Origin: JBGTCD01 sp041749015
GTDB taxonomy: Bacteria; Bacteroidota; Bacteroidia; Cytophagales; Cyclobacteriaceae
Assembly (NCBI GenBank): GCA_041749015.1
Contig: JBGTCD010000021.1
Coordinates: 1-14,713 of the forward strand
DNA length: 14,713 nt
Direction of reading: 5' to 3'
Both the position numbers and the translations under genes were made by a program. Positions 1 to 7,164 of this stretch are shown piece by piece (position 1 is the first letter of the stretch; every line of letters begins with the position of its first letter). Below the pieces are notes generated by a model. The model was given only the letters and a program-made list of their open reading frames with translations. It was not told the origin of the DNA and made no database searches.

Positions 1-1
1 T

Positions 2-1270
2 GGCCAAAAAACTCAAATAGAATTTGAGGAATACACCCTTAGCAATGGTCTACATGTGATCCTGCATCAGGATAATACCACGCCCATCGTCACAGTGGCG
101 GTCCTGTATCATGTTGGATCCAAAAATGAGCCAGAAGGCCGTACAGGCTTTGCTCATTTCTTTGAACATTTAATGTTTGAAGGTTCTCCTAATCTTGGCA
201 GAGGAGATTATTTTAAAATTATTCAAGCTGCAGGAGGCACATTAAATGCCAATACCTCCCATGACCGGACATTTTATTATCAGACACTCCCTTCAAACCA
301 ACTGGAATTGGGTATTTACATGGAGTCTGAGCGCATGCTACAGGCTTTGATTGATTCTGCTGGTATTGCTACACAGAAGGAGGTAGTAAAGGAGGAAAAA
401 AGAACCCGGATCGACAACCAGCCTTACATGTCTTTTCAAGAGATCATGTTTGAAAAAGCCTATAAAGGCACCAGTTATGAGTGGGTTCCTATCGGTTCCC
501 TTGAAGATATCAATGCTGCCAATGAGGAAGATTTTGATGAGTTTTATGCCACTTTTTATGTGCCTAATAATGCTACCCTTTCTATAGCAGGAGACATAGA
601 TTTTAATGCGACCAAAAAATTGGTAGAGAAGTATTTTGGTGAGGTGAAGAGGGGAACGAAAGATATACCCCGCCCTGAAATCAAAGCCCCTGATCTTGGT
701 GGTGAAGTAAGGGATATTGTATATGACAACATACAACTCCCGGCGGTATTTCAGGGATATAGAATGCCAGCCCAAGGGTCGGATGATTATTATGCCTTGC
801 AGATGGTGACGCAGCTATTATCAGGTGGGTCTAGCTCCAGATTTCAAAAGGAGATCAGGGATAAAAAACAACTGGCAGCGCAGGTTTTTGCCTTTCCATA
901 TGCTCTTGAAGAAGGCGGTTTGTTCATCACACTGGGCCTCGTCAATGTAGGCAAGAGCCTCGAGGACCTTGAGGCGGCTATGGACCTTGAGGTGGAACGG
1001 GTAAAAAATGAACTGGTAGAGGAAAGAGAATTTCAAAAATTGCTCAATCAAATAGAAAATAATTTTATTACGCGGAATGGCTCAGTGCAGGGTATTGCTG
1101 AGAGTCTGGCAAACTACCATGTATATTTTGGTAGTGCTGAGCTGATCAATAAAGAAATCGAAAGGTATAGAAAAGTGACCCCTGCTGATTTGCAAAGGGT
1201 AGCCAAAAAGTACCTTACCAAAGATAATAGAGTAGTACTCCACTATCTGGCTAAATCAGAAGAGCAGTAA
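2..1270 (+). CDS. M16 family zinc metallopeptidase, catalytic subunit (5' partial)
   Basis: Insulinase/processing-peptidase family protein, probably exported and acting on peptides in the periplasm. The frame is open to the left edge: codons from position 2 already read as a typical M16 N-terminus (YTLSNGLHV), so the GTG at 56 is an internal codon and the true start with any signal peptide lies outside the window. Counting from that GTG, the inverted zinc motif is H34-F-F-E37-H38 (bases 155-169), and Glu114, 76 residues on in EVVKEE, fits the third zinc ligand. The C-terminal M16 half is present (IRDKKQLAAQVF), but the Tyr of the usual Arg/Tyr substrate pair (GLAYSV in relatives) is Ala. The next gene, 22 bp downstream, has the opposite pattern, suggesting a two-subunit enzyme. 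Family is sure; the natural substrate is unknown. Confidence 0.93.
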   Translation, partial: GQKTQIEFEEYTLSNGLHVILHQDNTTPIVTVAVLYHVGSKNEPEGRTGFAHFFEHLMFEGSPNLGRGDYFKIIQAAGGTLNANTSHDRTFYYQTLPSNQLELGIYMESERMLQALIDSAGIATQKEVVKEEKRTRIDNQPYMSFQEIMFEKAYKGTSYEWVPIGSLEDINAANEEDFDEFYATFYVPNNATLSIAGDIDFNATKKLVEKYFGEVKRGTKDIPRPEIKAPDLGGEVRDIVYDNIQLPAVFQGYRMPAQGSDDYYALQMVTQLLSGGSSSRFQKEIRDKKQLAAQVFAFPYALEEGGLFITLGLVNVGKSLEDLEAAMDLEVERVKNELVEEREFQKLLNQIENNFITRNGSVQGIAESLANYHVYFGSAELINKEIERYRKVTPADLQRVAKKYLTKDNRVVLHYLAKSEEQ

Positions 1271-1292
1271 TCAATCTTAAAAGTTAGAAAAA

Positions 1293-3362
1293 ATGAGAAA
1301 GTATATATTGTTAATAACCCTATCAATTTGTGCCACAGTGATGCTGATGGCGCAGGTGGACCGCTCCAAGCTCCCGGAGCCCGGGCCTGCACGTCAGGTT
1401 CAAATTGGCGATTATGAGTCTTTTAAGCTCAAAAATGGATTAAGGGTATTTGTGGTTGAGAATAAAAAATTACCCCGGGTGGCATTTAATCTGGTGCTAG
1501 ACAGAGATCCCATCCTTGAAGGTGATAAGGCAGGATATATTAGCATGGTAGGTCAAATGATGCGAAGAGGGACCACTAACAGGACCAAAGAGCATTTGGA
1601 TGAAGAAATTGACTTTATTGGGGCCACTTTGTTTGCATCTTCATCTTCCATCTATGGTGCTTCTTTGAGCAAGCATAAGGAGACCTTATTGGAGCTCATG
1701 ACTGACGTATTGTTCAACCCAACTTTTCCTGAGGAGGAGCTGGAAAAAATCAGGACTGAAACTATTTCAGGTATTAAAGCATCCAAAGACAATCCCGATG
1801 CCATAAGTAATATTCTTACCTCGGCGTTGGTCTATGGGGTGGATCATCCATACGGTGAGCCAAGCACCGAGGAAACAATAGAGAATATTGAAATTCAGGA
1901 TATAGTAAATTACTATAACACCTACATGAAGCCTAATATAGGCTACCTGGCTATTGTGGGCGATATCACACCTAAGGAAGCTAAAAAGCTGGTTAATAAG
2001 TATTTTAAGAAATGGAAAAGCGGTACCGTTCCGAGCCATGAATATAAGGTACCAAAGGCACCCGAAGCGCCAATCGTGGCTTTGGTTGACAGAAGCTCGT
2101 CTGTTCAGTCTGTAATAGATATTACCTATCCTGTGGAGCTGCCGATTGGACATCCTGATGTGATTTCTTCAAGAGTGATGAATCAAATTCTAGGTTCTGG
2201 TGGTTCTGCCAGACTTTTTATGAATCTAAGAGAAGATAAAGGGTACACATACGGTGCTTATTCTTCCTTGTCTTCTGACAGAGTCATTGGAAAGTTCAGT
2301 GCCGGAGCCAGCGTGAGAAATGAGGTCACTGATAGTGCTACAGTAGAATTACTGAAAGAACTCAATAGAATGAAAACCGAGAAAGTTACCAAGGAAGAAC
2401 GGGACCTTGCGGTCAATTTCATCTCAGGAAGCTTTGCACGGTCGCTCGAAAACCCTCAGACGGTGGCTAATTTTGCTATAAACATTGAGCGGTACGGACT
2501 CCCCAAAGACTACTATGCGAATTATGTAAAAAATATACAAGCGGTAGATTATAATGAAATCCAAAAAATGGCTCAAAAGTATATTACGCCTGAAAATGCT
2601 TACATAACTGTGGTAGGCAAAGGATCAGAAATTGCCGAAAAACTCAAGGTATTCGGAGAGCTCAAATATTTTACCATGTATGGCGAAGAGTATGAGCCTG
2701 TTCCTGCTGATATTCCTGAGGGCCTCACAGTTTGGAAAATTCTGGATAATTATTTTGAAGCACTTGGCGGGAAAGAAGCGGTCAAAGGTATCAAGACTAT
2801 GAAGACCACTATGAAAGCTGAGGTTATGGGTCAAAATCTCGAAATGAATGCCACTAAAGCTGCTCCGGATAAAAGTTATATGGAAGTTTCCATGGGAGGT
2901 ATGGTTGCTACAAAAGTAGTCACTAATGGTGAGAAGGCAATGATGGAGCAACAAGGCAGGCGACCACCTTTGGATGAAAAAACTACCAAAGAGACCATCC
3001 TTGAATCATCCATGTTTCCTGAGCTTCAGTATAAGGAAGCCGGAGTAAAAGGTAAAATCACCGGTATTGAAGAAGTTCTGGGCTCTGAGGCTTATGTAGT
3101 AGAGTTTACTTACGATACCGGAGGCAAAGTCACCAACTTCTATGATAAAGATTCCTGGTTGAAAGTAAGAATGCTTAAATCTGCGGAAGGACCACAGGGC
3201 ACCGCCAACCAGACTACAGATTATCTGGATTATAAAAATGTGGATGGGATCAAGTTCCCATATCTGGTATCGCAAGATATGGGCATGTTCAAATTAGAGG
3301 CTAAAGTAGAAAGCATTGAACTGAATGTGGATGTGGACCAAAGTATCTTTGAAATAAAATAA
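1293..3362 (+). CDS. M16 family peptidase-like protein, non-catalytic subunit with C-terminal extra domain
   Basis: Exported M16 homologue of 689 residues. Residues 1-20 form a signal peptide (hydrophobic 5-19, likely cut after MLMA). Residues ~40-460 are two M16 halves. Where relatives have HxxEH, this protein reads G81-YISMVGQMM-R91, so the two His and the Glu are replaced by Ser84, Gln88 and Gly87 and zinc cannot be bound in the normal way. The Arg/Tyr pair used for substrate binding is kept in LREDKGYTYG (Arg313, Tyr318/320). Residues ~475-689 are a separate beta-rich domain, starting near DNYFEALGGKEAVKGIK, that resembles the LolA/outer-membrane-lipoprotein-sorting-like tails common on Bacteroidota proteins; that assignment is tentative. 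It lies 22 bp after the catalytic M16 gene and is followed by a terminator, so the pair is likely one transcript and one heterodimer. Confidence 0.92.
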   Translation: MRKYILLITLSICATVMLMAQVDRSKLPEPGPARQVQIGDYESFKLKNGLRVFVVENKKLPRVAFNLVLDRDPILEGDKAGYISMVGQMMRRGTTNRTKEHLDEEIDFIGATLFASSSSIYGASLSKHKETLLELMTDVLFNPTFPEEELEKIRTETISGIKASKDNPDAISNILTSALVYGVDHPYGEPSTEETIENIEIQDIVNYYNTYMKPNIGYLAIVGDITPKEAKKLVNKYFKKWKSGTVPSHEYKVPKAPEAPIVALVDRSSSVQSVIDITYPVELPIGHPDVISSRVMNQILGSGGSARLFMNLREDKGYTYGAYSSLSSDRVIGKFSAGASVRNEVTDSATVELLKELNRMKTEKVTKEERDLAVNFISGSFARSLENPQTVANFAINIERYGLPKDYYANYVKNIQAVDYNEIQKMAQKYITPENAYITVVGKGSEIAEKLKVFGELKYFTMYGEEYEPVPADIPEGLTVWKILDNYFEALGGKEAVKGIKTMKTTMKAEVMGQNLEMNATKAAPDKSYMEVSMGGMVATKVVTNGEKAMMEQQGRRPPLDEKTTKETILESSMFPELQYKEAGVKGKITGIEEVLGSEAYVVEFTYDTGGKVTNFYDKDSWLKVRMLKSAEGPQGTANQTTDYLDYKNVDGIKFPYLVSQDMGMFKLEAKVESIELNVDVDQSIFEIK

Positions 3363-3381
3363 TCCAAAACTATACCCTGAG

Positions 3382-3420
3382 ATTGGTCGCCTTTTCTTTA
3401 GAGGCGACCAATTTCTTTAA
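3382..3420 (+). terminator. Rho-independent terminator-like hairpin after the M16 pair
   Basis: A perfect 10-bp inverted repeat, ATTGGTCGCC (3382-3391) and GGCGACCAAT (3403-3412) with an 11-base loop, starts 20 bp after the second M16 stop codon. The T-run that follows (TTCTTTAA) is weak. It separates the M16 genes from the rpmH transcription unit. Confidence 0.7.
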
Positions 3421-3439
3421 TAAAGGTTTTGGGTAAAGA

Positions 3440-3470
3440 TTTGAAAAAGAAAAAAACCTCATTATCTTTG
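3440..3470 (+). promoter_or_regulatory. Bacteroidota-type promoter for rpmH-rnpA cluster
   Basis: TATCTTTG (3463-3470) matches the Bacteroidota -7 consensus TAnnTTTG at every fixed position, and TTTG (3440-3443) provides the -33 element with a 19-base spacer, which is the usual distance. Transcription would begin near 3475-3480, leaving an untranslated leader of about 125 bases before rpmH. The site sits right after the M16 terminator. No promoter as good is seen before the next genes, so it probably drives the whole cluster. Confidence 0.75.
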
Positions 3471-3499
3471 CATCCCGATTTAAACTAAGGCATTGAATA

Positions 3500-3515
3500 A
3501 ACCGGCAACCCGGTT
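3500..3515 (+). promoter_or_regulatory. Stem-loop in the rpmH leader
   Basis: AACCGG (3500-3505), loop CAAC, CCGGTT (3510-3515): a perfect 6-bp stem with a tetraloop, 20-40 bases after the predicted transcription start and ~90 bases before the rpmH start codon. It could be a leader structure for control of ribosomal protein synthesis or simply a stabilising hairpin. No known riboswitch or ribosomal-protein leader family is recognised. Confidence 0.4.
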
Positions 3516-3553
3516 GGTGTTTAAGAAAGGGATGATAATTAGAAGCCGGTTCC

Positions 3554-3575
3554 ACCTGCCTGACGGCAGTCAGGT
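3554..3575. repeat. Imperfect GC-rich palindrome (REP-like), 5' of rpmH
   Basis: The 22 bases from ACCTGCC to CAGGT form an imperfect palindrome in an AT-rich leader, with 9 of 11 opposed base pairs complementary. It can fold in two mutually exclusive ways: CTGCC-TGAC-GGCAG (3556-3569 region) or CCTGAC-GGCA-GTCAGG (3559-3574). Palindromes of the CCTGCC...GGCAGG kind recur between genes in many Cytophagia and Flavobacteriia genomes, so this may be one copy of a dispersed repeat. Only a single copy is visible in this window. Confidence 0.45.
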
Positions 3576-3603
3576 CTGGCCAATAAATAAATGAAATAAA
3601 CAG

Positions 3604-3759
3604 ATGAAAAGAACATTTCAACCTTCACAGAGAAAGCGTAAAAACAAGCACGGATTCCGTGAAAGGATGGCTTCTGCTAATGGAAGACAAGTTTTGGCCA
3701 GGAGACGTTCTAAGGGCAGAAAGCGCCTAACTGTTTCTGACCAAAAGACACATAAATAG
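3604..3759 (+). CDS. rpmH: Large ribosomal subunit protein bL34
   Basis: A 51-residue, strongly basic protein beginning MKRTFQPSQRKRKNKHGFRE and continuing with RMASANGRQVLARRRSKGRK, which is the hallmark sequence of bL34 and covers its whole usual length (44-52 residues). It binds 23S rRNA in the large subunit. Residues 46-51 (DQKTHK) form a short C-terminal extension of a type common in Bacteroidota. The start is the only ATG that gives the conserved N-terminus. As in most bacteria, rnpA follows on the same strand, here after a 140-base gap. The ATG is preceded by an A/T-rich stretch (AATAAATGAAATAAACAG) without a Shine-Dalgarno site, as usual for highly expressed genes of this phylum. Confidence 0.97.
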   Translation: MKRTFQPSQRKRKNKHGFRERMASANGRQVLARRRSKGRKRLTVSDQKTHK

Positions 3760-3790
3760 TGGATTGCGGGGCTAAGCCACTTTTCTTTTT
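3758..3790 (+). terminator. Possible weak terminator/attenuator between rpmH and rnpA
   Basis: AGTGG (3758-3762, overlapping the rpmH stop codon) can pair with CCACT (3777-3781), and the run TTTTCTTTTT (3781-3790) follows at once. A second small GGC-TAA-GCC stem lies inside. The stem is short, so partial termination that makes rpmH mRNA more abundant than rnpA mRNA is more likely than full termination. Confidence 0.35.
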
Positions 3791-3816
3791 CATCCGGATT
3801 TTTTCGTTTGCCGCAC

Positions 3817-3881
3817 CTGCTCCTTGGAGCAGTTTGCCACTCCCTCGTTAAATTTTACCATATTTAAGGTGATTTCACCTT
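3817..3881 (+). promoter_or_regulatory. Two short perfect hairpins upstream of rnpA
   Basis: CTGCTCC-TT-GGAGCAG (3817-3832) and AAGGTGA-TT-TCACCTT (3866-3881) are both exact 7-bp inverted repeats in the 140-base gap between rpmH and rnpA. The second ends 18 bases before the rnpA start and could affect ribosome access or mRNA processing. No TAnnTTTG promoter is seen in this gap. Function unknown. Confidence 0.4.
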
Positions 3882-3899
3882 CACTAGACACCTTTTGGG

Positions 3900-4262
3900 A
3901 TGGCAAAATCCTATGGTTTTTCAAAGTCTGAACGGATTACTAGCAAAAAGACGATAGCTCATCTTTTCGAAAAGGGTGAGGCTTTAACGGTTTATCCATT
4001 AAAATTGCTTTTTCTGGAGTCGCCGGGGCCAAACCACAGTGTTTTAATCACCGTACCAAAAGGGCGCATCAAAAAAGCCGTTTCTAGAAATCTGATTAAG
4101 AGAAGGCTTAGAGAAGCATTTCGCCAAAATAAACATATGGTGTCTGGAGATAAATCTTATTATATTGCCCTTATCTTTCTTTCTAATGAGGAATTAAGTT
4201 TTCAATTGATAGAGGAAAAACTAAAATTATTATTTACACGTTTTAATGAGGTTACTACCTAA
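3900..4262 (+). CDS. rnpA: Ribonuclease P protein component
   Basis: 120-residue basic protein that assists the RNase P RNA in trimming the 5' leader of tRNA precursors. The family signature is clear: VPKGRIKKAVSRNLIKRRLR at residues ~52-71, which contains the RNR motif (Arg63-Asn64 through Arg71) that contacts the RNA subunit, followed by the helix REAFRQNK. The N-terminus (YGFSKSERITSKKTIAHLF) is the usual FxKxxRL-type segment. Length is normal. It lies 140 bp after rpmH, the classical arrangement. yidD, which often comes next, is absent; an S41 protease gene starts 46 bp downstream instead. The C-terminus lacks any extension. Confidence 0.96.
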   Translation: MAKSYGFSKSERITSKKTIAHLFEKGEALTVYPLKLLFLESPGPNHSVLITVPKGRIKKAVSRNLIKRRLREAFRQNKHMVSGDKSYYIALIFLSNEELSFQLIEEKLKLLFTRFNEVTT

Positions 4263-4308
4263 GGGATATGGGCATTTATATCTGCCTGTTGAATAATTTA
4301 AAAGGATT

Positions 4309-5970
4309 ATGAGGTTCAATAAAAAGACATTTATCGTATCGATACTGGCAATTGTCATTAGCTCGGGGGCTTTTTTGGCATTCAATAATCCCGGGGACCG
4401 GTATTTTCAGATTGCTCGGAACCTTGATATATTTGCCACCCTGTTTAAAGAAGTAAATGCCTACTATGTGGATGAAGTTGATCCTGAAGAATTTATTCGC
4501 ACTGGGATCGATGCCATGTTGGAATCCCTTGATCCCTATACTAATTATATCCCTGAGGAGGAGATAGAAAATTTCCGCACCATGACCACAGGTCAATATG
4601 CGGGCATTGGTGCCATGATCAGTCGCGTTAACAATAAAACTATAGTGGTCATGCCTTATGAAGGCTTTGCGGCTTTTGAATCCGGATTAAGAATCGGTGA
4701 TGAAATCCTGGAGGTGGATGGGGAATCTATCGCAAGTAAATCGGTTACGGAGGTGAGTAAAATGCTCAAGGGTCATGCCCGAACCCCGGTAAAGGTGAAA
4801 ATTGCCCGTTTTGGTATCCCTGAGCCAATCACAATTGAAATGCAAAGACAACGCATTACCTTGAAAAATGTACCCTATTTTGGGATAATGCATGGGGCTG
4901 TAGGTTACATCAAGCTTGAAAATTTTACCTCCAATGCCAATAAAGAAGTGACTTCCGCATTAATAGCACTCAAAGACCAGGGAGCTAAGAGCATCATCCT
5001 TGACTTAAGAGGCAACCCTGGAGGGCTTCTGACCGAGGCTATAAATATTTCCAATATTTTTATCGAAAGAAATAAGGAGGTGGTAGCCACCAAAGGTCAG
5101 TTAGAAGATGCCAATAAAACCTATAAGACTTTAAATGCACCAGTCGACAAAGACATACCTTTGGTAATCCTTACAGATGGGGCTTCTGCCTCAGCTGCTG
5201 AGATTGTTTCGGGGGTGGTACAGGATTATGACCGAGGCCTCCTGGTTGGCAGAAAAACCTTTGGAAAAGGACTTGTGCAAACTTCCCGGCAACTTTCTTA
5301 TAATGCCCAAATTAAAATAACCACTGCTAAATATTATATCCCAAGTGGAAGGTGCATTCAGGCAGTGGATTATTCTAAAAAAGATGAAAATGGCAATTCA
5401 CGGGCTATACCTGATTCATTGAAACTTGAATATAAAACTGCTAATGGCAGGGTTGTTTTTGACGGTGCCGGGTTAGATCCTGATATCAGAGTCACACCTA
5501 GCGCCATTGCGCCTATTACCCTAAGCCTTATATTAAACGGACTAATTTTTGATTATGGCACAGAGTATGCCTTCCATACCGCTACCATCCCCTCCCCGGA
5601 TGAATTTTCATTATCTGAGGTGGAATACAGCAGGTTTACCACTTGGTTGCAAGACAAGGATTTTGACTATAAGACCAATGTAGAAAGAACCATTGAAGAC
5701 CTGAGAGAGGCTTCCAAAAAGGAGCAATATTATGATGAAATTTCTGGTCAAATTGCTGCTTTGGAAAAAAAGGTATATCATAATAAAAATGACGATCTGA
5801 TCCGCTTTAAAGATGAGATCAAAGCCATCCTGGAGGAGGAAATTGTAACCCGGTATTACGGCGAAAAGGGTGGCATCCAATTATCATTTAAATATGACGA
5901 GGACCTCCAGGCTGCCCTGAACCTTTTGCAGGATCCCCAGAAGTATCAGCAACTTTTGTCCAGAAAGTAA
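4309..5970 (+). CDS. ctpA: S41A carboxy-terminal processing protease (CtpA/Prc type)
   Basis: Serine protease of 553 residues that degrades or trims proteins from their C-termini in the periplasm. An N-terminal hydrophobic segment (residues ~7-25) is a signal peptide or membrane anchor. Residues ~35-90 form the helical N-terminal region, ~95-180 a PDZ domain (GLRIGDEILEVDGESI marks the binding groove), and ~185-350 the S41 core with LDLRGNPGG (232-239). The catalytic dyad fits Ser295 in DGASASAAEI and Lys320 in TFGKGLVQ, 25 residues apart as in Prc and the D1 processing protease. Residues ~380-553 are a lysine- and glutamate-rich C-terminal part without a domain I can name. The start is the first ATG, 46 bp after rnpA. 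Its stop lies one base before the tsaB start, so the two are translationally linked. The substrate is unknown. Confidence 0.93.
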   Translation: MRFNKKTFIVSILAIVISSGAFLAFNNPGDRYFQIARNLDIFATLFKEVNAYYVDEVDPEEFIRTGIDAMLESLDPYTNYIPEEEIENFRTMTTGQYAGIGAMISRVNNKTIVVMPYEGFAAFESGLRIGDEILEVDGESIASKSVTEVSKMLKGHARTPVKVKIARFGIPEPITIEMQRQRITLKNVPYFGIMHGAVGYIKLENFTSNANKEVTSALIALKDQGAKSIILDLRGNPGGLLTEAINISNIFIERNKEVVATKGQLEDANKTYKTLNAPVDKDIPLVILTDGASASAAEIVSGVVQDYDRGLLVGRKTFGKGLVQTSRQLSYNAQIKITTAKYYIPSGRCIQAVDYSKKDENGNSRAIPDSLKLEYKTANGRVVFDGAGLDPDIRVTPSAIAPITLSLILNGLIFDYGTEYAFHTATIPSPDEFSLSEVEYSRFTTWLQDKDFDYKTNVERTIEDLREASKKEQYYDEISGQIAALEKKVYHNKNDDLIRFKDEIKAILEEEIVTRYYGEKGGIQLSFKYDEDLQAALNLLQDPQKYQQLLSRK

Positions 5971-5971
5971 T

Positions 5972-6643
5972 TTGATTTTAGCCATTGAAACCGCCTCGGA
6001 GCATTGTTCTGTAGCCCTATTTAGAGGATCTGAATTGGTAGCTGAATGCTCCCTGGAAAAAGAAAAATCTCACGCCGCTTTATTGACCACTATCATCCGG
6101 AATTCCGTGAGAGATTCTGGTATATCATTGAAGGAGTTGGAGGCGATAGCAGTATCCTCAGGGCCTGGGTCATACACCGGATTGAGGATAGGCCTGGCTA
6201 CCGCCAAAGGGCTCTGCTATGCTTTGGGGATCCCTTTGATCGGACTGAATACACTGACTATTTTAGGTGCCGGCTATTTAGCCAATAACGCTCCGGAAGC
6301 CTTGCTTTGTCCGATTATCGATGCAAGAAGGATGGAAGTTTATTATATGATAATGGATGCCGAACTTCAGGTTGTTGCTGAACCTTCGCCTATTATAGTC
6401 ACCCAAGAATCATTTTTAGAATTTTTAGATAAAGGTAGAATAATATTTTTTGGATCAGGTTCAGAAAAATGCCAGGAAATAATCCATCATCCCCATGCCC
6501 TTTGGGGAGGAAATCTTTTACCAGAAGCCAGACATATGGGGCGGTTGGCCTATGAGAGATTTGTAAAGGGAGATTTTGAGGATTTAGCGTATTTTGAACC
6601 AGAATACCTAAAAGAAGTGTTTATCACCCAACCAAAGAAATAA
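5972..6643 (+). CDS. tsaB: tRNA t6A37 threonylcarbamoyl transfer complex protein TsaB
   Basis: 223-residue cytoplasmic protein of the ASKHA fold that, with TsaD and TsaE, transfers threonylcarbamoyl to A37 of tRNAs reading ANN codons. The N-terminal phosphate-loop-like segment MILAIETASEHCSVAL and the family motif SSGPGSYTGLRIGLATAKG (62-80) are diagnostic. Length is normal for a bacterial TsaB. The start is a TTG at 5972, one base after the ctpA stop; it gives exactly the N-terminus expected for TsaB and there is no in-frame ATG or GTG nearby upstream, so translation is likely coupled to ctpA. The rare start codon may keep expression low. The DUF2480 gene begins two bases after its stop. Confidence 0.95.
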   Translation: MILAIETASEHCSVALFRGSELVAECSLEKEKSHAALLTTIIRNSVRDSGISLKELEAIAVSSGPGSYTGLRIGLATAKGLCYALGIPLIGLNTLTILGAGYLANNAPEALLCPIIDARRMEVYYMIMDAELQVVAEPSPIIVTQESFLEFLDKGRIIFFGSGSEKCQEIIHHPHALWGGNLLPEARHMGRLAYERFVKGDFEDLAYFEPEYLKEVFITQPKK

Positions 6644-6645
6644 CT

Positions 6646-7164
6646 ATGAAGGAGGGCGAAATTGTAAATAGAGTATCTCAAAGTCCTTTGGTAACCCTTG
6701 ATCTGGAACAGTTTCTGGTAGATGGAGAAAGAGTAATTTTTGATCTGAAGGACCATCTTTTTGAAGGCCTTATTTTAAAGGAAAAAGACTTTAGGACCCA
6801 TTTAAAAACTAATGACTGGAGTGAATATTCAGGTAAGCATGTTGGCATAATCTGCACGGCTGATGCCATAATCCCAACCTGGGCATACATGCTACTCACA
6901 GTATACCTCAGACCCTATGCCCGCACCCTTATCTATGGCGACTTATCCGCCCTTGAGGATGCCATCCTGCAGCAATCACTTGATCAAATGCACTGGTCTG
7001 ATTTTCAGGACAAAAAGGTAGTAATAAAAGGTTGTAGCAAGATCAGCAATCCTGATTTGGCCTTCATGGAGGTGACCAAACGCCTGCTTCCATTTGCCTC
7101 CAGCATCATGTACGGTGAGCCCTGCAGTACAGTGCCGATTTTTAAAAAACAGATTCAGAGGTAA
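6646..7164 (+). CDS. DUF2480 family protein
   Basis: 172-residue cytoplasmic protein (no signal peptide or membrane segment). The opening NRVSQSPLVTLDLE and the segments LKEKDFRTHL, GIICTADAIIPTWAYMLL and KGCSKISNPDLAFMEVTKRL match the DUF2480 family, which is essentially confined to Bacteroidota and has no assigned function. Cysteines at ~71, 131 and 160 include one in the ICTADAIIP stretch and one in VIKGCSK, places that look conserved-site-like, but no cofactor motif can be claimed. It is the last gene of the rpmH-rnpA-ctpA-tsaB run (2-bp gap after tsaB). Its last 10 bases overlap the 3' end of the convergent serpin gene, and no terminator is seen between them. Confidence 0.85.
   Translation: MKEGEIVNRVSQSPLVTLDLEQFLVDGERVIFDLKDHLFEGLILKEKDFRTHLKTNDWSEYSGKHVGIICTADAIIPTWAYMLLTVYLRPYARTLIYGDLSALEDAILQQSLDQMHWSDFQDKKVVIKGCSKISNPDLAFMEVTKRLLPFASSIMYGEPCSTVPIFKKQIQR

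Noticed and set aside
338..775. Antisense open frame of 145 residues under the first M16 gene
   Set aside because: Lies fully opposite a clear M16 coding region, has no recognisable domain, and is a compositional shadow. The same applies to the antisense frames at 821-1051, 1767-2153, 2625-2954, 3006-3275, 4276-4596, 5611-5880, 10657-10929 and 13952-14176.
3370..3621. Minus-strand frame of 83 residues across the M16 terminator and rpmH leader
   Set aside because: It covers a terminator, a promoter and the rpmH start, and its residues show no family likeness.
4263..4308. Remnant of yidD between rnpA and ctpA
   Set aside because: The gap is only 46 bp and its translations show none of the YidD motifs; the gene is absent, not broken, here.
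4301..4308. Shine-Dalgarno site (AAAGGA) before ctpA
   Set aside because: It ends only two bases before the ATG, too close, and Bacteroidota generally do not use such sites.
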